Source of the DNA: Gemmatimonadota bacterium | GTDB lineage: Bacteria > Gemmatimonadota > Gemmatimonadetes > Gemmatimonadales > Gemmatimonadaceae | DNA: 64,000 nt | Assembly: GCA_016712265.1 (NCBI GenBank) | Contig: JADJRJ010000028.1 | Coordinates: 1,178,001-1,242,000 of the forward strand | Reading direction: 5' to 3' | In this document: positions 28,211 through 36,544 of the stretch, piece by piece | How positions within the stretch are numbered: the first letter of the stretch is position 1 | How the letters are laid out: the number at the start of each line of letters is the position of its first letter | Program-made: the position numbers and the translations under genes | The notes under the pieces: generated by a model | What the model was told of the DNA's origin: nothing | Seen by the model: the letters and a program-made list of their open reading frames with translations, nothing else | Database searches by the model: none

Positions 28211-28995
28211 GCCTTGCTCCCGCCGTTGGAGGTCCGCTTCCAGGGCGCCGTTCCCGAGGCCCAGAGCGACTCCAGGAGGTCACGCTCGCGCAGCGTATCC
28301 ATGGGCTGGAAGAACCCTTCATGTTGATACGCCATCAACTGCCCGTCCCGCGCGAGGCGCTCCAGGGGTTCACGTTCAAGGATGGTGTCGTCCCCGGCAA
28401 GGTAGTCGAACACGGGGGGCTCGAAGACGAAATACCCTCCGTTGATCCACCCCCCCTCCGCCTGCGGTTTCTCCGAAAATTCCTGCACCTGGTCCGACGA
28501 GATGCGCAGCCCGCCAAAGCGCGCCGGCGGCCGTACCGCCGTGACGGTGGCGAGCTTGCCGTGGCTCCGATGAAAGGCGACAAGCTTGCCGAGGTCTACG
28601 TCCGACAAACCGTCACCATAGGTCGCCATGCACGTCTCCTGACCCACCAGCGCACGCAGGCGCCGCAGGCGTCCGCCGGTCATCGTATCAAGCCCGGTGT
28701 CGACGAGGCCGACCTGCCAGTCCAGCCGGGATCCATGGATCGTCCGCAGCGCCCCGTCGCGCAGGTCCACAAAGAAATCACTCTCGTGGATGGCGATGTT
28801 CCGGAAGTATTCCTTGATCATCTCGCCCTTGTACCCGCAGGCCACCAGAAACTGCTTGAACCCGTGCGAGGCGTAAAAGCTCATCAGGTGCCACAGGATC
28901 GGACGGCCCCCGATCTCCACCATCGGCTTTGGGCGTGACGACGTCTCCTCGGCGAGGCGCGTGCCGCGGCCGCCGGCCAGGATGATTACGTGCAT
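28207..28995 (-). CDS. rfbF: Glucose-1-phosphate cytidylyltransferase-like enzyme
   Basis: The 262-residue product starts IILAGGRGTRLAEETSSRPKPM, the nucleotidyltransferase signature G-G-x-G-T-R-L-x-x-x-T-x-x-x-PKPM. TYGDGLSDVDL (residues about 129-139) carries the metal-binding Asp, and EGGWINGGYFVFEP matches RfbF-type enzymes. It would form CDP-glucose from CTP and glucose-1-phosphate, the entry to CDP-deoxysugars. No CDP-glucose 4,6-dehydratase was clearly recognised in the window, so the downstream product is open; one of the SDR enzymes here may act on it. Confidence 0.9.
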   Translation of the reverse strand: MHVIILAGGRGTRLAEETSSRPKPMVEIGGRPILWHLMSFYASHGFKQFLVACGYKGEMIKEYFRNIAIHESDFFVDLRDGALRTIHGSRLDWQVGLVDTGLDTMTGGRLRRLRALVGQETCMATYGDGLSDVDLGKLVAFHRSHGKLATVTAVRPPARFGGLRISSDQVQEFSEKPQAEGGWINGGYFVFEPPVFDYLAGDDTILEREPLERLARDGQLMAYQHEGFFQPMDTLRERDLLESLWASGTAPWKRTSNGGSKA

Positions 28996-29025
28996 AATTG
29001 ACGAAAGAGGCGAGGGGGACGGCGC

Positions 29026-29835
29026 TTACTCGCCACCGCTCCCGCTGGAAGCAGAGGCCACGTGCATGGGGGTGGCGCGACGCCACACCGAGAGTTCAGA
29101 CGAAAAGCGATAGCGAATCAGGCCCGCGAAGAAGTTCACGCAGGTCCCCGCATTGACATGCGACAGCCCGCGGCTGCGCATGCGCGCAAACACGCTGTAC
29201 TCGATCACCCGCACGCCAAGGTAGTACGACTTGATCATGATCTCGGGATCGAGGAACCAGTCGCGTGACGACAGCCCCATCCCGCGCACCACCTCGCGTG
29301 GCATGATCTTCGGCAGCCCGTTGATGTCGAACGACCGGATGTTCGGCCACAGGAGCCGAAACAGTCCGTTGAAGGTCACCGACACCACCTTGCGGGCGAA
29401 CCCGTCCATCCGGAATCGACGCCTCGCCTTGGCCAGCACCGGCTCCTCACAGGCCACGGCCTCCTCGAACAGGTGCACCGTCTCGTGCGCATCCACCTGC
29501 GAATCCGCGGGGATGAACCCGATCCAAGGGGCCGTGGCGTGCGGAATTCCGCTCAGGATCCCGAACCCATAACCCTGGTTCTGCTCGACGCGGACGCGCA
29601 CCACAGGATGGCCAGCGTCAACGTACTCCTGGATGATCTCCCCAGTCCGGTCGCGCGACCCGTTGTCCACAGCGATCAGCTGCAATCGGTGGCCGGCGCC
29701 CCGGAACGCGCTCAGGGTCCGACGAATCGTCTGGCCGACGATCGCCTCTTCGTTGTAACACGGCATGACCAGCGAGATGTCTGGCGTCGCCAGCAGCTCG
29801 CTCGGATCCGGTGGGGGCAGTGGAATGGACGGCAT
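29026..29835 (-). CDS. GT2 family glycosyltransferase
   Basis: This has 269 residues. ISLVMPCYNEEAIVGQTI begins the GT-A domain, AVDNGSRDRTGEI and IPADSQVDA (the DxD-equivalent) follow, and the Gln-x-Tyr-Gly-Phe-Gly stretch resembles polyprenyl-phosphate glycosyltransferases. No C-terminal membrane helix is clear, so the enzyme is probably cytoplasmic or peripheral. It is the first gene of the nine-gene minus-strand operon, with 30 bases before the rfbF-like gene. Confidence 0.85.
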   Translation of the reverse strand: MPSIPLPPPDPSELLATPDISLVMPCYNEEAIVGQTIRRTLSAFRGAGHRLQLIAVDNGSRDRTGEIIQEYVDAGHPVVRVRVEQNQGYGFGILSGIPHATAPWIGFIPADSQVDAHETVHLFEEAVACEEPVLAKARRRFRMDGFARKVVSVTFNGLFRLLWPNIRSFDINGLPKIMPREVVRGMGLSSRDWFLDPEIMIKSYYLGVRVIEYSVFARMRSRGLSHVNAGTCVNFFAGLIRYRFSSELSVWRRATPMHVASASSGSGGE

Positions 29836-30189
29836 GGCCGAGCACGTTCTCCATCAGATGGTTCGAACCCTCGATGCGTCCGCGGGTCTCAAGGGACCGT
29901 CAAACGCAATTTCACGACCACGAACGCCCAACCAGTAAGCGGCGCGTTCCCCCAAAGACAGGGCAATAAGGCCCCCCACGTGTTGCGCGGGCGCAACGAC
30001 CTGCCGATTACGTTGTGGCGGTCCGCCCGAAATTGCGGCGTGCCCGCCTGACTCGTCATCGACGATCATGGATCGGCTTTGGCAATTCGCCCCGGCGACC
30101 CCGGCCGTTTGCCGGGTCGAGGGACCGCCTTGGCCGGGACCTTGCCATCGAGTTGCTCGACTTCCCTCCTGCGGACTTCAAGAAACGAC
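29836..30189. other. Divergent intergenic region, 354 bases
   Basis: This gap separates two divergent glycan operons. It contains a perfect palindrome GTTGCGC-GG-GCGCAAC (29982-29997) that could be an operator, and a candidate sigma-54 site near 30069-30084 facing right. The frame of the downstream gene stays open to 30079, but the extension is not protein-like. Nothing else was identified. Confidence 0.45.
30069..30084 (+). promoter_or_regulatory. Candidate sigma-54 promoter for the 30190 operon
   Basis: TGGATCGGCTTTGGCA has GG (30070-30071) and GC (30082-30083) spaced by 10 bases and about ten matches to the -24/-12 consensus, including TGG, CG and the trailing GCA. The predicted start would be near 30095, about 95 bases before ATG 30190. 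Chance GG-N10-GC pairs are common here, so support is moderate. Confidence 0.35.
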
Positions 30190-31284
30190 ATGCCAGACGC
30201 TGTGCTGAATACCGGGGCCCCCGCTGGGGTCACCTCCTCGATCATTCTCGAAGATGCCGCCCACGCGGCCCGGGCGCTCGGTGACGCCGCCGACCGACTG
30301 GAAGGCGCGACCGTGCTCGTCTCCGGGGGAGCCGGATTCCTCGGGGCTGCCATGGTGGACGTCCTCGTTCACCTCAACAAGCATCGATTCTCGCGGCCGG
30401 CGCGAGCGATTGTCGTTGACAACTTCGTTACGGGAGTCCCGGCCCGCCTGCAGGCCCTCGCCACCGATCCGAACGTCGAGATGATCTCGGCGGATATCTC
30501 CAAGGACGTCGCGATCGGCGCAGAATTCCAGTACGCGATCCATGCAGCCGGGATTGCCTCGCCGATCATCTATCGCGCCAAGCCCCTCCAGACCGCCGAC
30601 GTCAATGTGTGGGGCCTGAGGCGCATGCTCGAACTTGCCAGGGCGCAACGCGACCTGCGCGGCTTCCTGTTCTTCAGCACCAGCGAGATCTATGGCGACC
30701 CGGATCCGGCGCATATCCCCACGCGCGAGGACTATCGCGGATATGTGTCGTGTACGGGACCGCGCGCCTGCTACGACGAATCCAAGCGATTTGGCGAGAC
30801 GCTCGCGGTGGTCTACCATCAGGAATTCGGCTTTCCCATTCGGAGCGTGCGGCCGTTCAACGTGTACGGCGCCGGGCAACGCATCGACGACGGCCGCATC
30901 ATCCCGGACCTGATGACGGCGGCGGTGGCGAACAAGCCGCTGGTCCTCCTCTCCGATGGTAGTGCGACTCGCTCCTTCTGCTACATCTCGGATGCTACCG
31001 CGGGCTTCTACCGGGCGATGCTCCTCGGCAAGCCGGGCGAGGCGTACAACGTGGGGAACCCTCACGAAGTGAGCATCCGACAGGTCGCGGAGCGCATGTC
31101 GGCGCTGAGCGGCACACCCATCACCTTCCAGTCGAGCGCCGACCCGCACTACCTCACGGATAACCCGCAGCGCCGTTGTCCGGACCTCACCAAGTCGTCC
31201 GAACACCTCGGCTATGCCCCAAGCATCTCGCTCGATGAGGGCCTGCGCCGTACGCTCGCCTGGGCGCGCGAGGGGGTTCGCTGA
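30190..31284 (+). CDS. UDP-glucuronate decarboxylase-like SDR enzyme
   Basis: The product has 364 residues from ATG 30190 (MPDAVLNT). VLVSGGAGFLGAAMVD holds the GxxGxxG motif, FFSTSEIYGDP the Ser/Thr region, and ACYDESKRFGE the catalytic YxxxK. The Y-D-E-x-K-R context and VRPFNVYG resemble UDP-xylose synthases, which convert UDP-glucuronate to UDP-xylose. The next gene encodes the dehydrogenase that makes UDP-glucuronate, and the two overlap by one base (TGATG), which supports this pathway. An extra N-terminal extension of about 40 residues precedes the Rossmann fold. Confidence 0.8.
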   Translation: MPDAVLNTGAPAGVTSSIILEDAAHAARALGDAADRLEGATVLVSGGAGFLGAAMVDVLVHLNKHRFSRPARAIVVDNFVTGVPARLQALATDPNVEMISADISKDVAIGAEFQYAIHAAGIASPIIYRAKPLQTADVNVWGLRRMLELARAQRDLRGFLFFSTSEIYGDPDPAHIPTREDYRGYVSCTGPRACYDESKRFGETLAVVYHQEFGFPIRSVRPFNVYGAGQRIDDGRIIPDLMTAAVANKPLVLLSDGSATRSFCYISDATAGFYRAMLLGKPGEAYNVGNPHEVSIRQVAERMSALSGTPITFQSSADPHYLTDNPQRRCPDLTKSSEHLGYAPSISLDEGLRRTLAWAREGVR

Positions 31285-32627
31285 TGCGCGTCGTCGTGAT
31301 CGGTGGGGGGCCGGTCGGCCTCGTCAGTGGTTCCTGCCTGGCCGGCGTGGGGCATGAGGTGTCACTCGTTGAGATCGACGAGCGGCGTCGGACCATGATT
31401 GGGGCCGGCTCGCCCCCGTTCCATGAGCCCGGGCTCGACGAGCTACTGCGCGACGTCGTGGCCGCGGGCCGACTGCGCGCGGTGGCCGATGTCGCCGAGG
31501 TCGCACGAACCGCGGAGGCGATCCTGATCTGCGTGGGCACGCCACCGACCGGACATGGTGCGGACCTGACCGCGCTGAAGGCGGCGAGCGCCGCCCTCGG
31601 TGATGCCCTCAGGGGTGCGGACGGGTATCGGGTGGTCGTGGTGAAGAGCACCGTCCCGCCGGGCACCACGGCGGAGATCGTGGCGCCCATCGTGCGTGAG
31701 CGCTCAGGGCTGGGTCCGGAGGCGTTAGGCATCGGGATGAACCCCGAGTTCCTCCGTGAAGGGGTCGCCGTGGAGGACATGCGTCACCCCGATCGCGTCG
31801 TGCTCGGGGTGACCGATGACGCCAGCCGCGTCCGGCTCTCCGAGCTGTACGCGCCGTTTGCGTGCCCTCTGGTCTTCACGACGCCCACCGGCGCGGAGAT
31901 GGCCAAGTACGCCTCGAATGCGCTGCTGTCGACCCTGGTCTCCTTCTCCAACGAGATCGCTGCGCTCTGCGAGTCGGTCGATGGCGCGGACGCGGACGAG
32001 GTCCTGCGCGCCGTCCACGCTGATCGCCGATTTCGCCCACCGCCGGCCCGGCCCGCTGCGCCGAGCACCATTACGTCTTACCTGTTGGCCGGCATGGGAT
32101 ACGGTGGCTCGTGTTTCCCCAAGGACACCGAGGCGCTCGTGGCGTGGGCCAAGGGACGTGGGCAACAGACCCCGATCCTCGATGCAGTCCGTGCAGTGAA
32201 CGCGGTCCGGCCCGATCGGGTCCTCGAACTCCTCAAGTCGCGGATCGACCTCAACGGTGCGGAAGTCGCGGTTCTCGGGCTCGCCTTCAAGCCGGACACT
32301 GATGACCTGCGCGAATCGCGCTCGCTCGACATGATCCGGCTCCTGCAGTCTCACGGTGCACGCGTCCGTGCCGCCGATCCGATGGCAGCCGCGGAGGGAG
32401 CACGCCTCCTGGGTGCTGACGTCCCCGTGACCACCGACGCGCCGTCTGCGCTCCGGGGAGCCGATGCGGCTATCCTGGCCACCGCCTGGTCGGAATTCAC
32501 CGCCCTCGATCCTGTGGCCGTGCGTGGCTTGATGCGGCGACCGCTCGTGCTCGACGCGCGACGGGCCCTGAACCGGGCCCTTTGGAGCGCTCACACCGAG
32601 TACCTCCCGATCGGCGTCCGGGCATGA
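31284..32627 (+). CDS. UDP-glucose 6-dehydrogenase family protein
   Basis: This 447-residue protein starts VVVIGGGPVGLVSGSCLA (NAD-binding GxGxxG) and has the PPFHEPGLDELL motif of the UDP-glucose/GDP-mannose dehydrogenase family. The catalytic cysteine lies in GYGGSCFPKDTEAL near residue 274, and VLGLAFKPDTDDLRES marks the C-terminal NAD-linked domain. It oxidises a nucleotide hexose to the uronic acid using two NAD+; UDP-glucose is the likely substrate given the decarboxylase-like neighbour. The stop overlaps the next ATG (ATGA). Confidence 0.92.
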   Translation: MRVVVIGGGPVGLVSGSCLAGVGHEVSLVEIDERRRTMIGAGSPPFHEPGLDELLRDVVAAGRLRAVADVAEVARTAEAILICVGTPPTGHGADLTALKAASAALGDALRGADGYRVVVVKSTVPPGTTAEIVAPIVRERSGLGPEALGIGMNPEFLREGVAVEDMRHPDRVVLGVTDDASRVRLSELYAPFACPLVFTTPTGAEMAKYASNALLSTLVSFSNEIAALCESVDGADADEVLRAVHADRRFRPPPARPAAPSTITSYLLAGMGYGGSCFPKDTEALVAWAKGRGQQTPILDAVRAVNAVRPDRVLELLKSRIDLNGAEVAVLGLAFKPDTDDLRESRSLDMIRLLQSHGARVRAADPMAAAEGARLLGADVPVTTDAPSALRGADAAILATAWSEFTALDPVAVRGLMRRPLVLDARRALNRALWSAHTEYLPIGVRA

Positions 32628-33850
32628 GCCTGCGGCAACGCACGACCTGTCGGTCCTGTGAGGGCGTCCTCGAGACCTTTCTCGCGTTAGGTGACCAGCC
32701 CCTGGCCAATCGCCTGCGCCGGACGGACGAGCCGGTCGCGGTGCCAACGTATCCGCTGACCCTGGCACGGTGTACGGCCTGTGACCTCGTCCAGCTGCGT
32801 GAGGTCGTGGACCCGGCGATTCTCTTCGCCGACTACGCCTACGTGCCCTCGACGTCGAGCACCATGCATCGGCACTTCGACGAACTGGCCCACATGGCGA
32901 TCGATCGGCTCGGGCTGGGCGGAAGCGATCGCGTGGTGGACATCGGGTCAAACGATGGACTGCTCCTTTCCAAGTTCAAGCAACGCGGAACCCGGGTCAC
33001 CGGGGTGGAGCCTGCGGAGAACCTCGCACGTCGCGCGACGGACAACGGCATTCCGACCTTTTGCGGCTTCTTCAGCGAAGACCTCGCGCGTCGGATCGCG
33101 GCCGATGGACCGGCTGCGCTCGTCTGCGCGACCAACGTCTTCGCCCACCTGGATGACATTCGGAGTTTTCTGCGAGGGGTGGCCGCCCTGCTCCGGCCGG
33201 ACGGCGTGTTCGTCGTGGAGGTCCAGTCCTGGGCCGACACGGTGCAATCCCTCGCGTTTGACATGACGTACCACGAGCACATGACGTATTACGCGACCGC
33301 GCCTCTCGCGGCCTTGTGCGCGCGCGAGGGACTCGCCCTGCTCGATGTCGATCGGGTCAGCACCCACGGCGGATCCCTGCGCGCGTGGATCGGGCGTCCG
33401 GGGCATGCCATCGCCAATCCCGCGCGCGTCGCAGCGCGGATCACGGCCGAGCAGGAACACGCGGGCCCCGAGGGCTGTGCCCGGATGGCCAAAGGCGTGG
33501 CGCAGTTGCGGGACGAGCTGCGCGCGATGCTGCGGCAGGTTCGAGCTGCGGGAGGCACTGTCGCCGGATACGGCGCACCGGCCAAGGCCACTGTCCTCCT
33601 CAACTACTGCGGGCTGACGCGCGAGGACGTCGCCTGGGTCGCCGACAAGAACCCGGCGAAGCAGGGGCATTTCATTCCCGGAGCTGATGTCCCGGTGGTG
33701 CCAGCGGAGCGAATCCTGGCGAACTCTCCCTCACACCTCCTGCTACTCGCCTGGAACCTGGCCGATGAAATTGCGGAGGAGCAGGCGGAGTACCTCTCCG
33801 CCGGGGGGAAGCTCATCGTCCCTGTCCCTCACCCCCGCATCGTGGGGTGA
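32624..33850 (+). CDS. Sugar C-methyltransferase (TylC3/NovU type)
   Basis: About 408 residues from ATG 32624 (MSLRQRTTC), overlapping the previous TGA. The N-terminal zinc domain has C-R-S-C and C-T-A-C pairs around a GDQPLAN motif. VVDIGSNDGLLLSKF is the SAM-binding motif and YHEHMTYY the catalytic Tyr/His region. GYGAPAKATVLLNY marks the C-terminal Rossmann-like domain. The family methylates carbon of NDP-keto-deoxysugars, so a branched methylated sugar is expected in the glycan. It is the third gene of this sugar-nucleotide operon. Confidence 0.9.
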   Translation: MSLRQRTTCRSCEGVLETFLALGDQPLANRLRRTDEPVAVPTYPLTLARCTACDLVQLREVVDPAILFADYAYVPSTSSTMHRHFDELAHMAIDRLGLGGSDRVVDIGSNDGLLLSKFKQRGTRVTGVEPAENLARRATDNGIPTFCGFFSEDLARRIAADGPAALVCATNVFAHLDDIRSFLRGVAALLRPDGVFVVEVQSWADTVQSLAFDMTYHEHMTYYATAPLAALCAREGLALLDVDRVSTHGGSLRAWIGRPGHAIANPARVAARITAEQEHAGPEGCARMAKGVAQLRDELRAMLRQVRAAGGTVAGYGAPAKATVLLNYCGLTREDVAWVADKNPAKQGHFIPGADVPVVPAERILANSPSHLLLLAWNLADEIAEEQAEYLSAGGKLIVPVPHPRIVG

Positions 33851-33872
33851 CCGCAGCGTGGGGTGAGGTGGG

Positions 33873-34790
33873 CTAGCCGATGACGCCGTAGACCACCCCG
33901 CCGCAATACAGCGCCCAGAGGACGCAGGCAGCCAGCAGCCCGCGGTCCGTGAGCAGTGTATCGGTCGGGTTACCGTCGAGTCGCTTGTTGACCAGGTAGA
34001 GGTAGCGAATCACACCGTAGAGCACGAACACCGTGCTGTACGAAAGCAGTTCACCGCCCACGAGCTTGGCGGTCTCGGACTCGAGCGTGTACATGATGTA
34101 CGACACGATGATCACGGCCAGCAGGACGACCGAAAGCTGGTCCAGGAAGGTCGTCGAGTACTGCGAGAGCACGGATCGGTGACTGCTGGAGTCGTTCCCG
34201 AGGAGCACGATTTCGTGGCGGCGCTTGGCAAAACCGAGATACAGGGCCAGCAGCCCACCGCAGAGGATCAGCCACACGGAAGGCCGAACGCCGACCGCCG
34301 CCGAGCCCGCCAGGAGCCGGAGAACGAAAAACGTCGCGATCGCGAACACGTCGAGAATCACGATGTGCTTGAGACGGACGGAATAGACCACGTTGAGCGC
34401 CAAGTAAGCCATCGCACAGGCGAAGAGGCTGGTCCCCACACTGAAGGCGAGCGTCAGGCTCAGCCCCAACATCGCGGCGGCGAGGCTCAGGGCCGCCACA
34501 GGAGCGACTGCCCCCGAGGCAATGGGCCGGCGACGCTTCGTCGGGTGCGCACGGTCTGCCTCACGGTCGATGACGTCGTTCATGACGTACACCGTGCTCG
34601 CCAGCAGGCAGAAGGACGCGAACGCCATCCACGCCTTGACTTGCGCACTCGTGTCCGTGGCCTGTCCGGAGAAGAGCAGGGGGGCCAGAACGAAGAAGTT
34701 CTTGATCCACTGCTGCGGGCGCACGAGTCGCACGAAGGCCGAAACACCTCCGCGCGGCCTGCTCTCCTCGGCGGTTGACAAGCCGGTCAT
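33873..34790 (-). CDS. UbiA-family decaprenyl-phosphate phosphoribosyltransferase-like enzyme
   Basis: The 305-residue protein has about nine membrane segments. FVRLVRPQQWIKNFFVLAP near the start and NDVIDREADRAHPTKRRRP (residues about 70-88) give the Asp-rich prenyl-diphosphate/metal motif, and LGFAKRRHE contains the second conserved basic site. These match the branch of UbiA that makes polyprenyl-phosphoryl-5-phosphoribose, the first step to decaprenyl-phosphoryl-arabinofuranose. In this setting it may supply a lipid-linked pentofuranose for the glycan. It stands alone on the minus strand. Confidence 0.85.
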   Translation of the reverse strand: MTGLSTAEESRPRGGVSAFVRLVRPQQWIKNFFVLAPLLFSGQATDTSAQVKAWMAFASFCLLASTVYVMNDVIDREADRAHPTKRRRPIASGAVAPVAALSLAAAMLGLSLTLAFSVGTSLFACAMAYLALNVVYSVRLKHIVILDVFAIATFFVLRLLAGSAAVGVRPSVWLILCGGLLALYLGFAKRRHEIVLLGNDSSSHRSVLSQYSTTFLDQLSVVLLAVIIVSYIMYTLESETAKLVGGELLSYSTVFVLYGVIRYLYLVNKRLDGNPTDTLLTDRGLLAACVLWALYCGGVVYGVIG

Positions 34791-35140
34791 CTCGTTAGGA
34801 AAAGGGAAACGTCACTGCACGATCGAGCAAGAACCCAGCCGGTGTGCGGGCACCGCCTCACGAGTACGAGACGATGATCGGTGCCTCTCCGGAACGTGGG
34901 TCCGAGCCGGCAGGCGGACACCTGCTGTGGCGCCCTTCCAACAAAATGGTCATTCCGGCCGGGTCAAGTGTCGATAATGCGACCTGCGGCCTGCATCAAA
35001 TGTCGCATAACGCACCGCTGACGCGAGTAACGACGCCGAGAGGCGAGGCGCTCGGTCATTGCGCCCGGCCGTGGACTCGCCCGGCAGGCCATCATGACCG
35101 AACGAACTCAGCTGGCCTGAATCTTGTCATACACCAATGC
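34791..35140. other. Divergent intergenic region, 350 bases
   Basis: The gap between the UbiA-type gene and the next plus-strand operon contains a candidate sigma-54 promoter for the UbiA gene. It also holds an inverted repeat ATGCGAC (34977-34983) / GTCGCAT (35002-35008). No plus-strand promoter was convincing. The reading frame open from 34844 is not protein-like before 35141. Confidence 0.45.
34826..34841 (-). promoter_or_regulatory. Candidate sigma-54 promoter for the UbiA-type gene
   Basis: Read on the minus strand, the site is CGGCTGGGTTCTTGCT. GG (34840-34839) and GC (34828-34827) are spaced by 10 bases, and the TTGCT -12 box is perfect. Transcription would start about 25 bases before ATG 34790. 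The perfect -12 element makes this one of the better sigma-54-like sites in the window. Confidence 0.45.
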
Positions 35141-35632
35141 ATGAGCGAAGCAAACGAAACTGCCGAGGGGACGCGAGGGGCTCGGGTTGGGCAGTCCGGG
35201 AGCAAGCCGTCGCTGTCAATTGTGGTGCTCTCCACTGGGACCGAATCGGACCTGGAGCGCGCCATGGCGTACGTGAGCGGGGTGACGCGGCGCCTTGGTG
35301 CGGAGCTGATCGTGGTCCGCGGAGAGGACGACAAGCGGGCTCAGGAACGCCTCGCCGTTGTGGCTTCGGCCCGCCGCTTCCATCTCTGCATGGCGGAACC
35401 TGGCACATCCCGAGCGGGATTGGCCGACCTCGGAATGCGCGCGGCTTCCGGCGATGTAGTCGCCGTGCGTGAGGACAGCGCCTGCCTTGATGGAGACTGG
35501 CTCCGGCCGTTCGCTGAACGTCTTGCGGTCGGGCTAGACGCTCCACACACGGTCGACGATGTCCGCGTCGCGGTGCGCCCTCAGGTATCGACAAGACGGC
35601 GTTGGGAGGCTACCTCAGAAGCAGCAATCTGA
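35141..35632 (+). CDS. Short GT2-like protein, possibly truncated
   Basis: This 163-residue frame starts at ATG 35141. SLSIVVLSTGTESDLERAM resembles the first strand-helix of a GT2 domain, and LGMRAASGDVVAVREDSA resembles the region leading to the DxD site (A-x-G-D-x-V-x-x-x-x-x-D). The second half of a GT2 domain is missing, so it may be a degenerate or regulatory remnant, or a partner of the GT2-like protein 13 bases downstream. Function is uncertain. Confidence 0.6.
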   Translation: MSEANETAEGTRGARVGQSGSKPSLSIVVLSTGTESDLERAMAYVSGVTRRLGAELIVVRGEDDKRAQERLAVVASARRFHLCMAEPGTSRAGLADLGMRAASGDVVAVREDSACLDGDWLRPFAERLAVGLDAPHTVDDVRVAVRPQVSTRRRWEATSEAAI

Positions 35633-35645
35633 GGAATTCCTCCTG

Positions 35646-36536
35646 GTGAATGCACGGATGACGGTGGTCGTCCCCGTGGTCACGGACCTTGACCATGCGG
35701 TGGCAAGCCTTGAGTACCTGGAGCGCGAACGAGAATCGTTCGCGCTTGCTGTTTTGGCGGTCTCGCGCCTCCCGAACGAGGTTGGCACGTCGATCCGCGC
35801 ACGCTTTCCCTGGCTGAAATGGATGCAGGTCGACGCGGACACCTCCATCCCCGCGATGAGGGCCCTGGGGGTGGGGTTGGCGGAGTCGGAGGTGATTGCA
35901 TTCGTCGAGGACCACGTGCACGTGCCGCCGGGATGGGCTCGGGAGATGTGTGAGCGCGTGGGGGCAACAGGCGCCGTCGTCGCTGGTCCGGTCGAGGACG
36001 CCTCAGAGTCATTCGCATCTCGGTCCGCGTTTCTCTGTGAATACTCCGCAGCGCTCCCACCTGTGGCGAGCGGGCCACAACGTTCTGTCCCTGGAAACAA
36101 CACGGCGTACCCTGCGGTGCTGCTCCGGTCCCACATCGACATGCTGGTGCAGGGCGGGTGGGAGGATGAGCTCCACGCCGCCCTGAGCGCCCAGGGAGTA
36201 GGGCTGCGGCTGGAGGAAGCGGTTCGGGCGTTCCACGCCCTGGAAGTCGGGGTGGGTGAGTACAGCTGGCTCAGGTACCATTATTCGCGCGCCTGGGCCG
36301 GGCGTCGCAGCCGCGGCGCGCCCTTTGCTAGACGTATGCTGGGAGCGTTGAAGTGCGTGGCGCTGCCACCGGTGCTTCTTTCGCGGATCGTCGGTCGTGG
36401 GCTCCGCCGCACGCGGTACCGCCGGATCGCGCTTATCTCGTTGCCGTTGCAGGTGTTGTTCGTCGTCGCATGGGCGGCTGGGGAGCTTGTCGGTAACCTC
36501 GCCGGACCGGGTCGTTCGCTCACGAAAGTCCGCTAG
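35646..36536 (+). CDS. GT2-like glycosyltransferase with C-terminal membrane segment
   Basis: About 296 residues from GTG 35646, with GAGGA nearby at 35631-35635; ATG 35658 is the alternative. MTVVVPVVTDLDHAVASL begins the domain, FVEDHVHVPPGW holds the acidic site, and VPGNNTAYP resembles the acceptor-side GT2 motif. One or two hydrophobic segments near residues 255-285 suggest membrane attachment. It shares motif order with the protein at 376-1284. It likely adds a sugar to a lipid-linked intermediate; specificity is unknown. Confidence 0.75.
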   Translation: MNARMTVVVPVVTDLDHAVASLEYLERERESFALAVLAVSRLPNEVGTSIRARFPWLKWMQVDADTSIPAMRALGVGLAESEVIAFVEDHVHVPPGWAREMCERVGATGAVVAGPVEDASESFASRSAFLCEYSAALPPVASGPQRSVPGNNTAYPAVLLRSHIDMLVQGGWEDELHAALSAQGVGLRLEEAVRAFHALEVGVGEYSWLRYHYSRAWAGRRSRGAPFARRMLGALKCVALPPVLLSRIVGRGLRRTRYRRIALISLPLQVLFVVAWAAGELVGNLAGPGRSLTKVR

Positions 36537-36544
36537 GGATCGGC

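Noticed and set aside
30015..30060. GG-N10-GC-like spacing facing the 29835 gene as a sigma-54 promoter
   Set aside because: Only the dinucleotides and a GGC match; flanking consensus bases fail, so chance is more likely.
34844..35140. Upstream extension of the 35141 gene
   Set aside because: The stretch is non-protein-like and contains the regulatory gap of the divergent UbiA gene; ATG 35141 gives the domain start.
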